Shown piece after piece: positions 17,197 to 25,982 of a stretch of DNA of 64,000 nucleotides. Location of the stretch: the NCBI GenBank assembly GCA_964473995.1, contig CAYYRB010000002.1:10862-74861 (forward strand), read 5' to 3'. How positions within the stretch are numbered: position 1 is the stretch's first letter; each line of letters opens with the position of its first letter. Source of the DNA: JAKRSD01 sp964473995. Its GTDB lineage: Bacteria > Bacteroidota > Bacteroidia > CAIKAF01. The notes below the pieces were generated by a model. That model worked only from the letters and a program-made list of their open reading frames with translations. It ran no database searches and was not told where the DNA came from. A program made the position numbers and the translations under genes.

Positions 17197-18514
17197 GGCG
17201 AGTCTGTTTTCTGAATTGGATGGTAATTAATGAGAAGAAAAATAAAAATGCAATAAAAAAAGCGGCATGCCACGGATTATACCAGGCCATGGCGATAAAA
17301 CAGCCCACTGAAATCAAAGCGGCAGTAATGGGTGCAAACGGATAAAAGGGAGCCTTAAACGGACGATGTAACTGTGGAAATGACATGCGGAGTTTAAGGT
17401 AAGCCAACAAGCTTAACACATAGAGCGTAAGCGCACCGAAACAGGCTATGGTGATCAAATCTCCGGTTCTTCCTGTAAACAATGCGCCTATTCCCACAAG
17501 CAAATTCGCCAGCAATGCGCCATGCGGACTTTTAAAGCGCGGATGAAGACCTGATAAGAAAGAAGGAGCGAAGCCCGCTTTTGCCATTTCAAAGAGTGCT
17601 CTTCCTGCAGCAAGAATAATTCCGTTAAGGGAAGCCACGATTCCGAACAATCCGAAAACGAGCATGGCGTTTTGCCAAAAAGAATTTGCGCCCAGCGCAG
17701 CCATTACCAAGGGCAGGGGAGAATCGCTTTCTGTTTTTTCAATACCAGGGGTGTACACGGCAGTTTCCCAACCGTTTACACCTACCGCCGAAAAGAAGGT
17801 GAGCAGACAAAGAACAACTAAGGTAATTAAAGCCGCACTGAATCCCCGCAGAATATTTTTTTGCGGATTGACGGTTTCTTCGGCTACGTTAGCCACACCT
17901 TCAATGGCCAGAAAAAACCAGATGGCAAAAGGAATGGCTGCCGCAACACCCGCCCAGCCGAAAGGCAATTCACCCAAATTTACATTCTCCGGTTTAAAGG
18001 ATGGCAATGCGGTTGAAGCAAAAATCAACAAACCGGCTACGGCAATGCAGGTAACGAATAACTCAAGCGAAGCCGCCGTTTTAACTCCGATCAGGTTGAT
18101 GGCCGTAAATATGACATAAGCCGCAACGGCAATAAAAAGAGCAGGAATTTCAGGAAAGAAACCATGCAGATATGCCCCAAGGCCCAAGGCAATAGCGGGT
18201 GGTGCAAATACAAATTCGGTAAGTTGTGCTGTTCCGCAAAGCAATCCGTAGGTACTCCCAAATGCACGCGTTCCATAATCAAATGCACCGCCCGCCTTAG
18301 GTATGGCACAGGCCATTTCGGTATAACAAAAAGTAAAAAAAACGTATAAAATAATGACCGGAATGAGGGCAAAAAACATCCCTGATGCACCGCCTTTGGC
18401 CAAACCCAGATTCCATCCGAAATAGTTTCCTGATATCACATAGCCTACACCAAGCCCCCAAAGCATAAGCGGGCCCAATGTTCTTGAAAGTTGTGAATCG
18501 GAATTATTAGTCAT
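17183..18514 (-). CDS. APC-superfamily permease, ethanolamine-permease type
   Basis: Inner-membrane amino acid/amine importer with about 12 hydrophobic segments. The start of the mature pattern, LSRTLGPLMLWGLGVGYVISGNYFGWNLGLAKGG, is the hallmark of the ethanolamine permease subfamily (TC 2.A.3.5). AIPKAGGAFDYGTRAFG and FLAIEGVANVAEETVNPQKNI are the typical TM3 and TM6 regions. I take the ATG at 18514 (443 residues); an upstream in-frame start at 18562 adds 16 residues that do not resemble the family. It is the first gene of the permease/ligase/kinase set, 51 bp after a glycosyltransferase gene. Confidence 0.88.
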   Translation of the reverse strand: MTNNSDSQLSRTLGPLMLWGLGVGYVISGNYFGWNLGLAKGGASGMFFALIPVIILYVFFTFCYTEMACAIPKAGGAFDYGTRAFGSTYGLLCGTAQLTEFVFAPPAIALGLGAYLHGFFPEIPALFIAVAAYVIFTAINLIGVKTAASLELFVTCIAVAGLLIFASTALPSFKPENVNLGELPFGWAGVAAAIPFAIWFFLAIEGVANVAEETVNPQKNILRGFSAALITLVVLCLLTFFSAVGVNGWETAVYTPGIEKTESDSPLPLVMAALGANSFWQNAMLVFGLFGIVASLNGIILAAGRALFEMAKAGFAPSFLSGLHPRFKSPHGALLANLLVGIGALFTGRTGDLITIACFGALTLYVLSLLAYLKLRMSFPQLHRPFKAPFYPFAPITAALISVGCFIAMAWYNPWHAAFFIAFLFFFSLITIQFRKQTRHENN

Positions 18515-18565
18515 GAGTTGAGATTGCACCCCGAAATAACCAAAGGAAATCCGGATATGCAAATA

Positions 18566-19585
18566 TTATCCTGCACAAATGAAATCTAGCCCGGGTTTAT
18601 ACTTCCGACTAATCAAGAATTTCTCAATTTCAAGATACATACCCCGATTGCTTACCAGGCTGATAATAAAGGTTTTTTCGGGATCAGGTATCTCCAAATA
18701 ATGAAGTTCACCCGGTTTCAGTTTCTCTTTCGGTTTTACATCAATGATTCCTTTCACGGGTAAGGGAATTCGATTGTGAATGCTGCGTTGTTTCTGTTTC
18801 GCTAGTTTTCCTCCGCCCCAAACGTAAATATCCTTTCCGGCTGGTAATGTCTCTTTTAAATAGCAGGCCAGATAATCATACCTGACCTGGTCAAAAGCTT
18901 CTTTTGAATAATGAATATGCGTTCGTGACAATCTACCCGGAGAATCGTTCCAGCGGATTACCGTTTGAGGCAGTTTGGCCATGTTCACTCCGTTTTTATA
19001 CCACCGCAACCATAACTCATAATCTTCGGGAATCGGATCGGTGGAATACGGCCCGTACAGGTCAATCAGGCTTTTGCGAAACATAACGCTCGGATGGGCA
19101 AAAGGTGATTCTATGAAGCGGTGTCTTTTCATTTCCTCCTCGGAAATCCATCGGTTAATCTGGTTTACATACTCCCTGTATCCGCCATTATTCATTCCCT
19201 CCGTTGAGATGTCCACCAAACCGGAAACTAATCCGTATTCCTGATTTTCGACTAAAAAGCGAACCTGACTTTCCAAACGATCCGGAAAGGAATAATCGTC
19301 GGCATCCATTCGCGCAATGTAGGGATAAGAAGCATGACGGATTCCTACATTCAATGCATTGGCGATTCCTTTAACCGGAAGTGATAGGCATTTCACCCGT
19401 TTGTCCTTAAGCTCCAATTGTCGGCATATAGTCAAAGTGCCGTCATCAGACCCATTTTCAACCAATATTAATTCCCAAGAAAAATGGGTTTGGCTAAATA
19501 TGGAATTTACCGCGGTGAAGAGTGTTTTTTCTGCATTGCAGACGGGCAGTATGACCGAAACAGCATTCGGATAATCCTCCGCCAT
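18566..19585 (-). CDS. GT2-family glycosyltransferase with Rossmann-like C-terminal tail
   Basis: Inverting GT-A glycosyltransferase. Residues 9-220 form the GT2 fold: VSVILPVCNAEKTLFTAVNSI, ENGSDDGTL, ARMDADDYSFPDRLESQ with the metal-binding DAD-type motif, and EDYELWLRWY. From about residue 255 a second small module begins with KDIYVWGGGKLAKQ, a glycine-rich nucleotide-loop-like motif. It continues to FIISLVSNRGMYLEIEKFL, resembling the Rossmann-like appendage found on some LPS-modifying GT2 enzymes. It sits 8 bp after a desaturase gene on the same strand and not in the capsule operon. Donor and acceptor are unknown. Confidence 0.85.
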   Translation of the reverse strand: MAEDYPNAVSVILPVCNAEKTLFTAVNSIFSQTHFSWELILVENGSDDGTLTICRQLELKDKRVKCLSLPVKGIANALNVGIRHASYPYIARMDADDYSFPDRLESQVRFLVENQEYGLVSGLVDISTEGMNNGGYREYVNQINRWISEEEMKRHRFIESPFAHPSVMFRKSLIDLYGPYSTDPIPEDYELWLRWYKNGVNMAKLPQTVIRWNDSPGRLSRTHIHYSKEAFDQVRYDYLACYLKETLPAGKDIYVWGGGKLAKQKQRSIHNRIPLPVKGIIDVKPKEKLKPGELHYLEIPDPEKTFIISLVSNRGMYLEIEKFLISRKYKPGLDFICAG

Positions 19586-19593
19586 GAGGCGTT

Positions 19594-20730
19594 CTAGGCA
19601 ACTTGGGCTAATTGAGCCTTTTCCTTCACGGGCTTGGCAACCGGCTCAATGCCGAAACGATACAACGATTTCCCATGTGATGTTATGGCCTGAAAGAAGG
19701 TTTCCTGCTCTAAATAGGGAATGCCGTATTCTTCGGCAGTGGCCTTTACGATGGGAGCCAGTTTGGCATAATGAACATGACAAACCGTGGGGTATAAATG
19801 GTGTTCAACCTGAAAATTCAATCCGCCCACATACCATGAAAACAATTTGTTTTTGCGTGCAAAGTTCTGTGTCGTGAGCATTTGATGAATGTAGAAATTA
19901 TTCTCCAGGTTGTTGTCTTCATCAGGCAGGGGAAAAGCCGAATCGGGAGCCACGTGAGCCGGTTGGAAAATAATGGCTAAAATAAATCCGGCCACATAGT
20001 GAACCAGGAAAAAGCCGAGAAAAATTTGTCCGAAGGAATAGGGAAGAAGCAAGGCCGGCAATACCAATGCATACAGGAAGTAAAGCGTTTTTGTCACAAT
20101 AAGAACAGTCCACTCTTCCCTTGCGGAAGCCTTAACCTGATTAACTAATCCGTTGGCTTCATATTTTTTAAGACGGGTTACATCCTTAAAGAATACCCAT
20201 ACAAAAGTCATCAAACCATAAACAACCCACGCATAAATAAATTGGAAACGGTGTATGGGCTTCCAGTCCGCATGTGGATTCAAACGGAATAATCCGCGCT
20301 GGCTTACGTCTTCATCCGCTTCGTGCACATTGGTGTATGTGTGATGCAGTACGTTATGCTGAATTTTCCAGTTAAAGGAAGTAGCGCCCATCATATTGAG
20401 TGTGTATCCGAGCCATTTATTCACCCGCGGATCGGCTGAATAAGCACCGTGGCAGGCGTCATGCATCACGGAAAGGCCGATTCCCGCGAGCCCGAAACCC
20501 ATAAGAACGCATAAGAAAAGCATGAGCCATCCTGATATTACCCAACCGCTCATCATGACTAGATAGGGCAAAATATAAAGGCTCAGCATGAAAACCGTTT
20601 TCAATTTCATTTCCAGATTGGCATGTCTGCTCAATCCATTGGCAACGAAATAATCATTTACCCGCTTATTGAGTGCGGTGGCAAAATCAGGTTTTTCTTT
20701 GGAAAAACGCAGGGGGCGGAATGGTGTCAT
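19594..20730 (-). CDS. Membrane fatty-acid desaturase (front-end/linoleoyl-CoA type, no cytochrome b5 domain)
   Basis: Di-iron membrane desaturase introducing a double bond in acyl chains. All three histidine boxes are present: HDACH (near residue 90), HNVLHH (near 125) and QVEHH (FQVEHHLYPTVCHVHY, near 310). The Gln in the third box marks front-end (delta-5/6-type) desaturases. Hydrophobic pairs (FMLSLYILPYLVMMSGWVISG, FLCVLMGFGLAGIGLSV and others) give four to six TM segments. At 378 residues it lacks the N-terminal cytochrome b5 domain of eukaryotic relatives, as is usual in bacteria, so it needs an external electron donor. It is likely part of membrane fluidity control; the substrate is undetermined. 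Confidence 0.9.
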   Translation of the reverse strand: MTPFRPLRFSKEKPDFATALNKRVNDYFVANGLSRHANLEMKLKTVFMLSLYILPYLVMMSGWVISGWLMLFLCVLMGFGLAGIGLSVMHDACHGAYSADPRVNKWLGYTLNMMGATSFNWKIQHNVLHHTYTNVHEADEDVSQRGLFRLNPHADWKPIHRFQFIYAWVVYGLMTFVWVFFKDVTRLKKYEANGLVNQVKASAREEWTVLIVTKTLYFLYALVLPALLLPYSFGQIFLGFFLVHYVAGFILAIIFQPAHVAPDSAFPLPDEDNNLENNFYIHQMLTTQNFARKNKLFSWYVGGLNFQVEHHLYPTVCHVHYAKLAPIVKATAEEYGIPYLEQETFFQAITSHGKSLYRFGIEPVAKPVKEKAQLAQVA

Positions 20731-20912
20731 AAAGTGGAGAAGAAGTGTTTACAGTCATGCGAATTGTTCTATTTCTTCTCGAAACCGAATTAGGCATGGG
20801 GGTCTGCATAATGTGATGCGGAAAGAAATGTATAAACTGAGTGTAAAAGAAGATATTTCTATTTAAAAAACCTAATGATTTTGCTTTTTTATATGATGGG
20901 AATAGGTTAGTT

Positions 20913-21626
20913 TTAGGAGATGCTTTGAAGGTAATCTTCCGCAGCAGACTTAATTTCCAGAATATCAAGCATCCGTAAAAATTCGATTTGAGGTTTTGCA
21001 AAAAGGCTGAGCGCGGCTCCGGTAACGGGGTGCCGAAATTTCAGTGAAGCAGCGTGAAGCATCATGGTATTCATACCATAATTTTCAAGAAAAAGTCGGT
21101 TTTGCTTATTACATCCATGCGGCCTGTCCCCGATGATGGGGTGAAACAGGTGCTTGAAATGTTTCCTGATTTGATGAAATCTTCCCGTTTGGGGAGTCAC
21201 CTCCACCAATGAATAACGGGATGTGGCGAACCGTCCGTCGCTGATTGGTATTTCAGCACGAGCTATGGTTTTGTAGGTGGTAAGTGCTTCCTGCAAGGTT
21301 CCGTTTTCTTTTCGAAGCGGGTAGTCAATTTGTCCCTCATCATCGGTAAACCCCCTTACTACAGCGAGGTAGGTTTTTTCTATCTGTTTATCCATAAAGA
21401 GCGTTTGAAGTGCCGAATCCATCGATTTCTCCAGGCCGAACACCAACACACCGCCTGTTTTTCGGTCTAAGCGGTGACCCGGGTAAACGGGTTTGCCCAA
21501 TTGATTTCGAAGTAATTGTATGGCAAACTCGGAGGCATCCGCCGCAATTTTGGAACGATGCACCAATAGGCCGTGCGGCTTGTTTATGGCACATAAGTAA
21601 TCATCAATGTATACGATTTCGAGCAT
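20913..21626 (-). CDS. truC: RluA-family pseudouridine synthase, TruC-like
   Basis: RNA pseudouridine synthase; TruC modifies U65 of some tRNAs. The 237 residues start with the short TruC-type N-terminus (LEIVYIDDYLCAINKPHGLLVHRSKI, no S4 domain), then the catalytic motif GHRLDRKTGGVLVFGL with the essential Asp, QIEKTYLAVVRG, and the C-terminal TGRFHQIRKHFKHLFHPIIGD...MLHAASLKFRHP. It stands alone between the desaturase and a divergent PLP enzyme. A 182-bp stretch between it and the desaturase (20731-20912) shows no gene. Confidence 0.88.
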   Translation of the reverse strand: MLEIVYIDDYLCAINKPHGLLVHRSKIAADASEFAIQLLRNQLGKPVYPGHRLDRKTGGVLVFGLEKSMDSALQTLFMDKQIEKTYLAVVRGFTDDEGQIDYPLRKENGTLQEALTTYKTIARAEIPISDGRFATSRYSLVEVTPQTGRFHQIRKHFKHLFHPIIGDRPHGCNKQNRLFLENYGMNTMMLHAASLKFRHPVTGAALSLFAKPQIEFLRMLDILEIKSAAEDYLQSIS

Positions 21627-21785
21627 TCGATGGCCTTCAATTTAATGCAAGAGTAAAAAAGAAATGCCATTCTGTTATGATAACGGCTTGTTTATTCCTT
21701 CAAAAATCAATGGTATGCTGAGGCAATAGAATGAAATCATAATTTCCGGTAAATACAAGTGTCATTTTGTGTTTACTTTGTAATC

Positions 21786-22895
21786 ATGAAACCGGAAACA
21801 GCAGCCATACATGCCGGAAATTTTCCGGATGAGACCCATCATCCCGCCATTCAGTCCATCACTTTATCCAGTACATTTTCCAGAAATGAGCCGGGAAAAT
21901 ACCTGTATTCCCGTGCCGCAAATCCGAACCGCGACGCGCTGGAGCACCTGTTGGCTGCCATGGAATATGGGATGGAAGCGGCCGCCTTCTCAAGTGGAAA
22001 TGCAGCAGGAATGGCCGTGTTTCAGTCGTTGGAACCCGGAAGTCATATTTTGTTGCCTACCACCATGTATCATGGTCTTCGTTGGCAGATAGAATCGCTT
22101 TTTCGAGGAATTTTGGAATTTACGTTTGTGGATATGAATCAAATAGGGCATGTCCGGGAACATATCCGCCCAAACACAAGGCTGATGTGGATTGAAACTC
22201 CATCCAATCCGTTGATTCAAATTTATGACATCGAATCACTTACCGGACTGGCAAAATCAGTGAACATTCTTACCGTTTGCGACAATACGTTTGCTTCGCC
22301 GGTTTTTCAAAATCCGCTTAAACTGGGGGCTGATTTAGTCATGCACAGCTCCACTAAATTTCTCAGCGGTCACAGCGATATACTTGGCGGAGCATTGATT
22401 ACGGGTGAAATAACCCCTTTTTGGGAAAAAATAAGAAACGTGCAGCGACTCGGTGGTGCCGTTCCTTCTCCCTTTGATTGTTATTTATTGGTTCGCAGCA
22501 TTAAAACACTATTTTACCGAATGAGGGGTCATGCATCCAATGCCATGCAATTAGCCCGATTTCTGAGCAGCCATCCGAAAGTAGAAGCGGTTTATTATCC
22601 CGGACTTTCCTCCCATGAAGGACATGCCATTGCTCAAAAACAGATGTCGGGATACGGTGCCGTATTGTCTTTTTTGGTGAAAGGTTCCGCCTCCGAGGCC
22701 GACAACGTGGTTGCCTCCCTGAAGTATTTTACACACGCTACCAGTCTCGGCGGTGTGGAAAGCCTCATTGAAAGGCGTGCATCGGTAGAAGGGCCAGAAA
22801 CCAAAACACCTCAGAATCTGCTGCGGGTTTCCGTAGGTTTGGAACATCCCGACGATCTGATTGCCGACATGGATCAGGCTTTGTCGAGTATCTAA
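21786..22895 (+). CDS. Cys/Met-metabolism PLP enzyme (cystathionine synthase/lyase or methionine gamma-lyase type)
   Basis: PLP-dependent transsulfuration-type enzyme. Evidence over 369 residues: ETAAIHAG, YLYSRAANPNRDALEHLLAAMEYG, AFSSGNAAGMAV, YHGLRWQI, WIETPSNPLIQIYDI, VCDNTFASPVFQNPLKLGADLVMHSSTKFLSGHSDILGG with the Schiff-base Lys in SSTK, and the C-terminal HATSLGGVESLIERRAS. The ATG at 21786 matches the family start; the ORF upstream is spurious. Its stop overlaps pdeM's stop on the opposite strand. Substrate specificity between cystathionine gamma-synthase, beta/gamma-lyase and O-acetylhomoserine sulfhydrylase cannot be read reliably. Confidence 0.9.
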   Translation: MKPETAAIHAGNFPDETHHPAIQSITLSSTFSRNEPGKYLYSRAANPNRDALEHLLAAMEYGMEAAAFSSGNAAGMAVFQSLEPGSHILLPTTMYHGLRWQIESLFRGILEFTFVDMNQIGHVREHIRPNTRLMWIETPSNPLIQIYDIESLTGLAKSVNILTVCDNTFASPVFQNPLKLGADLVMHSSTKFLSGHSDILGGALITGEITPFWEKIRNVQRLGGAVPSPFDCYLLVRSIKTLFYRMRGHASNAMQLARFLSSHPKVEAVYYPGLSSHEGHAIAQKQMSGYGAVLSFLVKGSASEADNVVASLKYFTHATSLGGVESLIERRASVEGPETKTPQNLLRVSVGLEHPDDLIADMDQALSSI

Positions 22896-23527
22896 ACTTC
22901 CCAGACGGAATTCTCAGCAAATACCAAAATCCGTTCATCCGCTTCCCTTTTTTGTACCTCGCAGCCACCTGTGAAATAACCGAATCCCGGTAAAACAGCC
23001 GTGTTTTTTTGAATCCAAAGGCAAGGCAGCCGAAGCCTCTGACGATTGGCTCTTAATACAAATACGGGATGGATGTGCCCGCAAAAAACAAAAAGGCCGT
23101 TTGCATTTTCCGGTTCATGACTGAATTGAAATTCATCCATCACCAAAGACGAAGCATGCAATTGAATACGCATTTCGGGTGAAAAGAAAGCTGGAACATG
23201 CCGGTCATGGTTTCCTAAAATAAGGTGAAAGGCAACATGTTCATGGTTTTTTCTCCATCGGATGAATTCATCCCATTCTTCGTTGGGCGAGCTGTGAAAC
23301 AAATCACCCAGAATAACCAACTCCTTGGGTTGGTGCTGTTCCACAAGTCGGTTCAGGAGTTTAAAATTTTCCTCAGAAGCTTTTCGGGGCAGGGGAATTC
23401 CTTCGCGGCGGAAATGGGCAATTTTTCCCAGATGCACATCGCCGAGTATCAGCATTTCTTTTTCCAGCCAATAAAGCGCTTTCTGAGGCAAAACCTCAAA
23501 GTGATGATTCCGTATTTCAATCTGCAT
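22892..23527 (-). CDS. pdeM: Ligase-associated metallophosphoesterase PdeM
   Basis: Calcineurin-like phosphoesterase, known from the four-gene Lhr/Exo/Lig/MPE cluster; relatives are Mn-dependent DNA nucleases. Motifs over 211 residues: LILGDVHLGKIAHFRREG (GDxHLG), LVILGDLFHS (GDLFHS), LILGNHDRHV (GNHD) and VFCGHIHP (GHxHP), the complete binuclear-metal set. The start overlaps the end of the helicase gene by 11 bp, so it is translated from the same transcript. It is the last gene of the cassette. Confidence 0.92.
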   Translation of the reverse strand: MQIEIRNHHFEVLPQKALYWLEKEMLILGDVHLGKIAHFRREGIPLPRKASEENFKLLNRLVEQHQPKELVILGDLFHSSPNEEWDEFIRWRKNHEHVAFHLILGNHDRHVPAFFSPEMRIQLHASSLVMDEFQFSHEPENANGLFVFCGHIHPVFVLRANRQRLRLPCLWIQKNTAVLPGFGYFTGGCEVQKREADERILVFAENSVWEV

Positions 23528-25982
23528 GAATTCCCCGGTATGTTTTTAACATGGATTCAATCCGATCTTCCAATCGTTCCGAAGAAACCTGTTCCCTTAG
23601 ACGATCCACTAAAATGGGAAATGCAAAAGGGGAGGGTTTGGGTGTTTGCCGGATGATTAATTTTTGTGTGGACATTCTGTTGAGAGCCGCCCTCAATCGC
23701 GTTTCTTCCAGCTGACTCTCCAAGGCTTCATTATAGGCCTGCCGTATCAGTAAATTTCCCGGGTCGTAGGTGCTCATGACATCAAACAGAAGTGATGCAG
23801 AAGATTGGATATGTTTGGTTTTGATCCCCTGCCCTGGAAATCCGGTAAAAATCAACCCGGCAATGGAAGCAATTTCACGAAATTTTCGTTTGGCCAGTTC
23901 CGAAGCATTCAGACTTTGGTGAATGTGCGCGGTCAAATTTTCGGTAGTGAAGAGTTTCGACGTTTCCCGCAGAATGGATTCCGGGATTTTCCGATTGCCC
24001 AAAAGTTCAAACCCATAATCGTTCATGGCAATGGAAAAACTCACCGGCATCTGTTGCCCTATGCGCCAGGCCAGAACGGAGGCCATACCCTCATGCACCA
24101 ATCTGCCTTCAAAAGGAAAAACAAAAAGGTGGAATCCTTCGGATGTTTCGCACTGCTCGATCAATAATTCATCCGCCTTGGGCAGGGCCGATGTGTCTTT
24201 TTGCAATTCCAGCAAGGGTTTCAAGTGTTGAATTTCTGGCGAGATCAAAGCGCCATTATTATACCCGTGGAGGTGCTGCCGGATAAACATAGCCAGATTG
24301 GATGACAGTGGCATCCTGCCGCCTGACCAGCGGGGAATGGTTCCTTTACCCGGAGGAGCTTTACGAACGGTTGCGGTAAGTTCCTTCACCCGGATAAACT
24401 CCAACGACATACCCGCAAAAATGAAACAGTCGCCCGGATTGAGTCGGGCAATGAATTGTTCCTCAGTCGTTCCCAAATATTTCCCGTTCTGAAATTGGAT
24501 CTTTACCGCCGTATCCGCAACTATGGTGCCCATATTCATACGGTGACGCATGGCCACCCTGCGTGAAACCACCTGAAAAATTCCATGTTGAATCTCGACC
24601 TTACGAAAATCATCATAGGCCTCAAGCGAAGGTCCTCCCGTGGTAATCAAACCCAAGATGGCTTCCCACTCTTCTCTGAGTAAATAGCGGTATGCATGGG
24701 TAGTTTTTACCCGTTCCCAAAGTTCCTCCTCACGAAAACCGTCACCTACGGCAAGGGTAACCAAAAACTGTAAAAGCACATCAAATGAGTTGCAGAGTGG
24801 ACTGCGCTCCTCCATGTGTCCGCTCAAAATTCCTTCCCGAAGCGATGCCGCCTCCACTAATTCCAGGGCATGGGTTGGCACAAAATAAATCGTGCTGACC
24901 TCTCCCGGTCGGTGGCCGCTGCGGCCCGCTCGTTGAATAAAACGGGAAATACTCTTGGGGCTCCCTACTTGAACCACCGTTTCCACAGGTAAAAAATCCA
25001 CCCCCAAGTCCAGACTTGATGTGCATATTACCACCTTGAGTTTCCCGGCGTGAATATTTTCTTCCACCCACGTTCGTACTTCTTTATCCAATGACCCGTG
25101 ATGAAGGGCCACCAATCCGGCCCATTCCGGGTATTTTTCAGCGATAGACCTGTACCAAATTTCAGTCTGAGAACGCGTATTGGTAAAAATTAAGACACTC
25201 TTAGCGTGTTTAATAGATTTGATTACTTTATCCAATAAATGAAGTCCTACATGCCCGGCCCAAGGCATCCGTTCCACCTTATCGGGTAGTATGGAATGTA
25301 CATCAATTTGCTTTTTGATTCGTGAAAGAATCAATGCTTTTTTCTTCTCCGGAAAACAGGGACCGGTCAGGACTTGCAAAGCTTCATCCGTATTGCCAAT
25401 AGAAGCCGACATACCCCAGATGCATAAATCCGGCCTCATGCCTTTCAATTCAGCCAGGGCAAGCTCCGTTTGCACACCACGTTTGCTGCCGAGCAATTCG
25501 TGCCATTCATCCACCACCACACGGTCCAGATTTTTAAAAAAATCTTGGCTGTTTTTTTGGGCCAACAACAAATGGAGGCTCTCGGGCGTGGTAATCAAGA
25601 TTTCCGGCATTTGCATTTTCTGCCTTTTTTTTTCGGAAACGTCCTGGTCACCCGTTCGTAGGCCGACTTTCCAAGGCAATTCCAACTCATGAACCGTTTC
25701 CTGCAGACTTCGTTGTATGTCTTTTGCCAACGCCCTGAGCGGAGTAATCCAAAGCAATTTCAGGCCGAGATTTTTTTGCTCGTAAAATGCTTCCTGATTA
25801 TTAATAAAATAGACCAAATAGGGTAGGAGTGCGGCCAAGGTTTTACCTGTTCCCGTAGGCGCTACAATGAGACCGCTTTTATTCAGCAATCCGCCCTCTC
25901 GAATGGCCTTTGTTTGAAAATCGGCGGGTTGGTATTTCTTTTTGTCAAACCAATCCTGAATATGTTGTTCTCCGCGTGTCAT
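23517..25982 (-). CDS. Lhr-core DNA helicase (ligase-associated DExH)
   Basis: Superfamily-2 ATP-dependent 3'-5' DNA helicase of the Lhr-core type. The 821 residues show Q/Walker A region LIVAPTGTGKTLAALLPYLV, motif Ia TPLRALAKDI, DEWH as the DExH box (VVVDEWHELLGSKRG), motif III MSASIG, motif IV/V (VLIFTNTRSQTEIWY; VVICTSSLDLGVDF) and motif VI QRAGRSGHRPG. A winged-helix/Lhr C-terminal region follows. Length matches Lhr-core and not the approximately 1,500-residue full Lhr. ATGA overlap with the ligase gene and 11-bp overlap with pdeM tie it to the repair cassette. Confidence 0.93.
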   Translation of the reverse strand: MTRGEQHIQDWFDKKKYQPADFQTKAIREGGLLNKSGLIVAPTGTGKTLAALLPYLVYFINNQEAFYEQKNLGLKLLWITPLRALAKDIQRSLQETVHELELPWKVGLRTGDQDVSEKKRQKMQMPEILITTPESLHLLLAQKNSQDFFKNLDRVVVDEWHELLGSKRGVQTELALAELKGMRPDLCIWGMSASIGNTDEALQVLTGPCFPEKKKALILSRIKKQIDVHSILPDKVERMPWAGHVGLHLLDKVIKSIKHAKSVLIFTNTRSQTEIWYRSIAEKYPEWAGLVALHHGSLDKEVRTWVEENIHAGKLKVVICTSSLDLGVDFLPVETVVQVGSPKSISRFIQRAGRSGHRPGEVSTIYFVPTHALELVEAASLREGILSGHMEERSPLCNSFDVLLQFLVTLAVGDGFREEELWERVKTTHAYRYLLREEWEAILGLITTGGPSLEAYDDFRKVEIQHGIFQVVSRRVAMRHRMNMGTIVADTAVKIQFQNGKYLGTTEEQFIARLNPGDCFIFAGMSLEFIRVKELTATVRKAPPGKGTIPRWSGGRMPLSSNLAMFIRQHLHGYNNGALISPEIQHLKPLLELQKDTSALPKADELLIEQCETSEGFHLFVFPFEGRLVHEGMASVLAWRIGQQMPVSFSIAMNDYGFELLGNRKIPESILRETSKLFTTENLTAHIHQSLNASELAKRKFREIASIAGLIFTGFPGQGIKTKHIQSSASLLFDVMSTYDPGNLLIRQAYNEALESQLEETRLRAALNRMSTQKLIIRQTPKPSPFAFPILVDRLREQVSSERLEDRIESMLKTYRGIHAD

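Noticed and set aside
20869..20908. Hairpin AACCTA/TAGGTT after the TruC-like gene (minus strand) as a terminator
   Set aside because: Six weak base pairs around a 28-nt loop; the following T run is suggestive but the stem is not convincing.
21774..21780. TACTTTG as a promoter box for the Cys/Met PLP gene
   Set aside because: One base short of TAnnTTTG and no -33 partner at the right distance.
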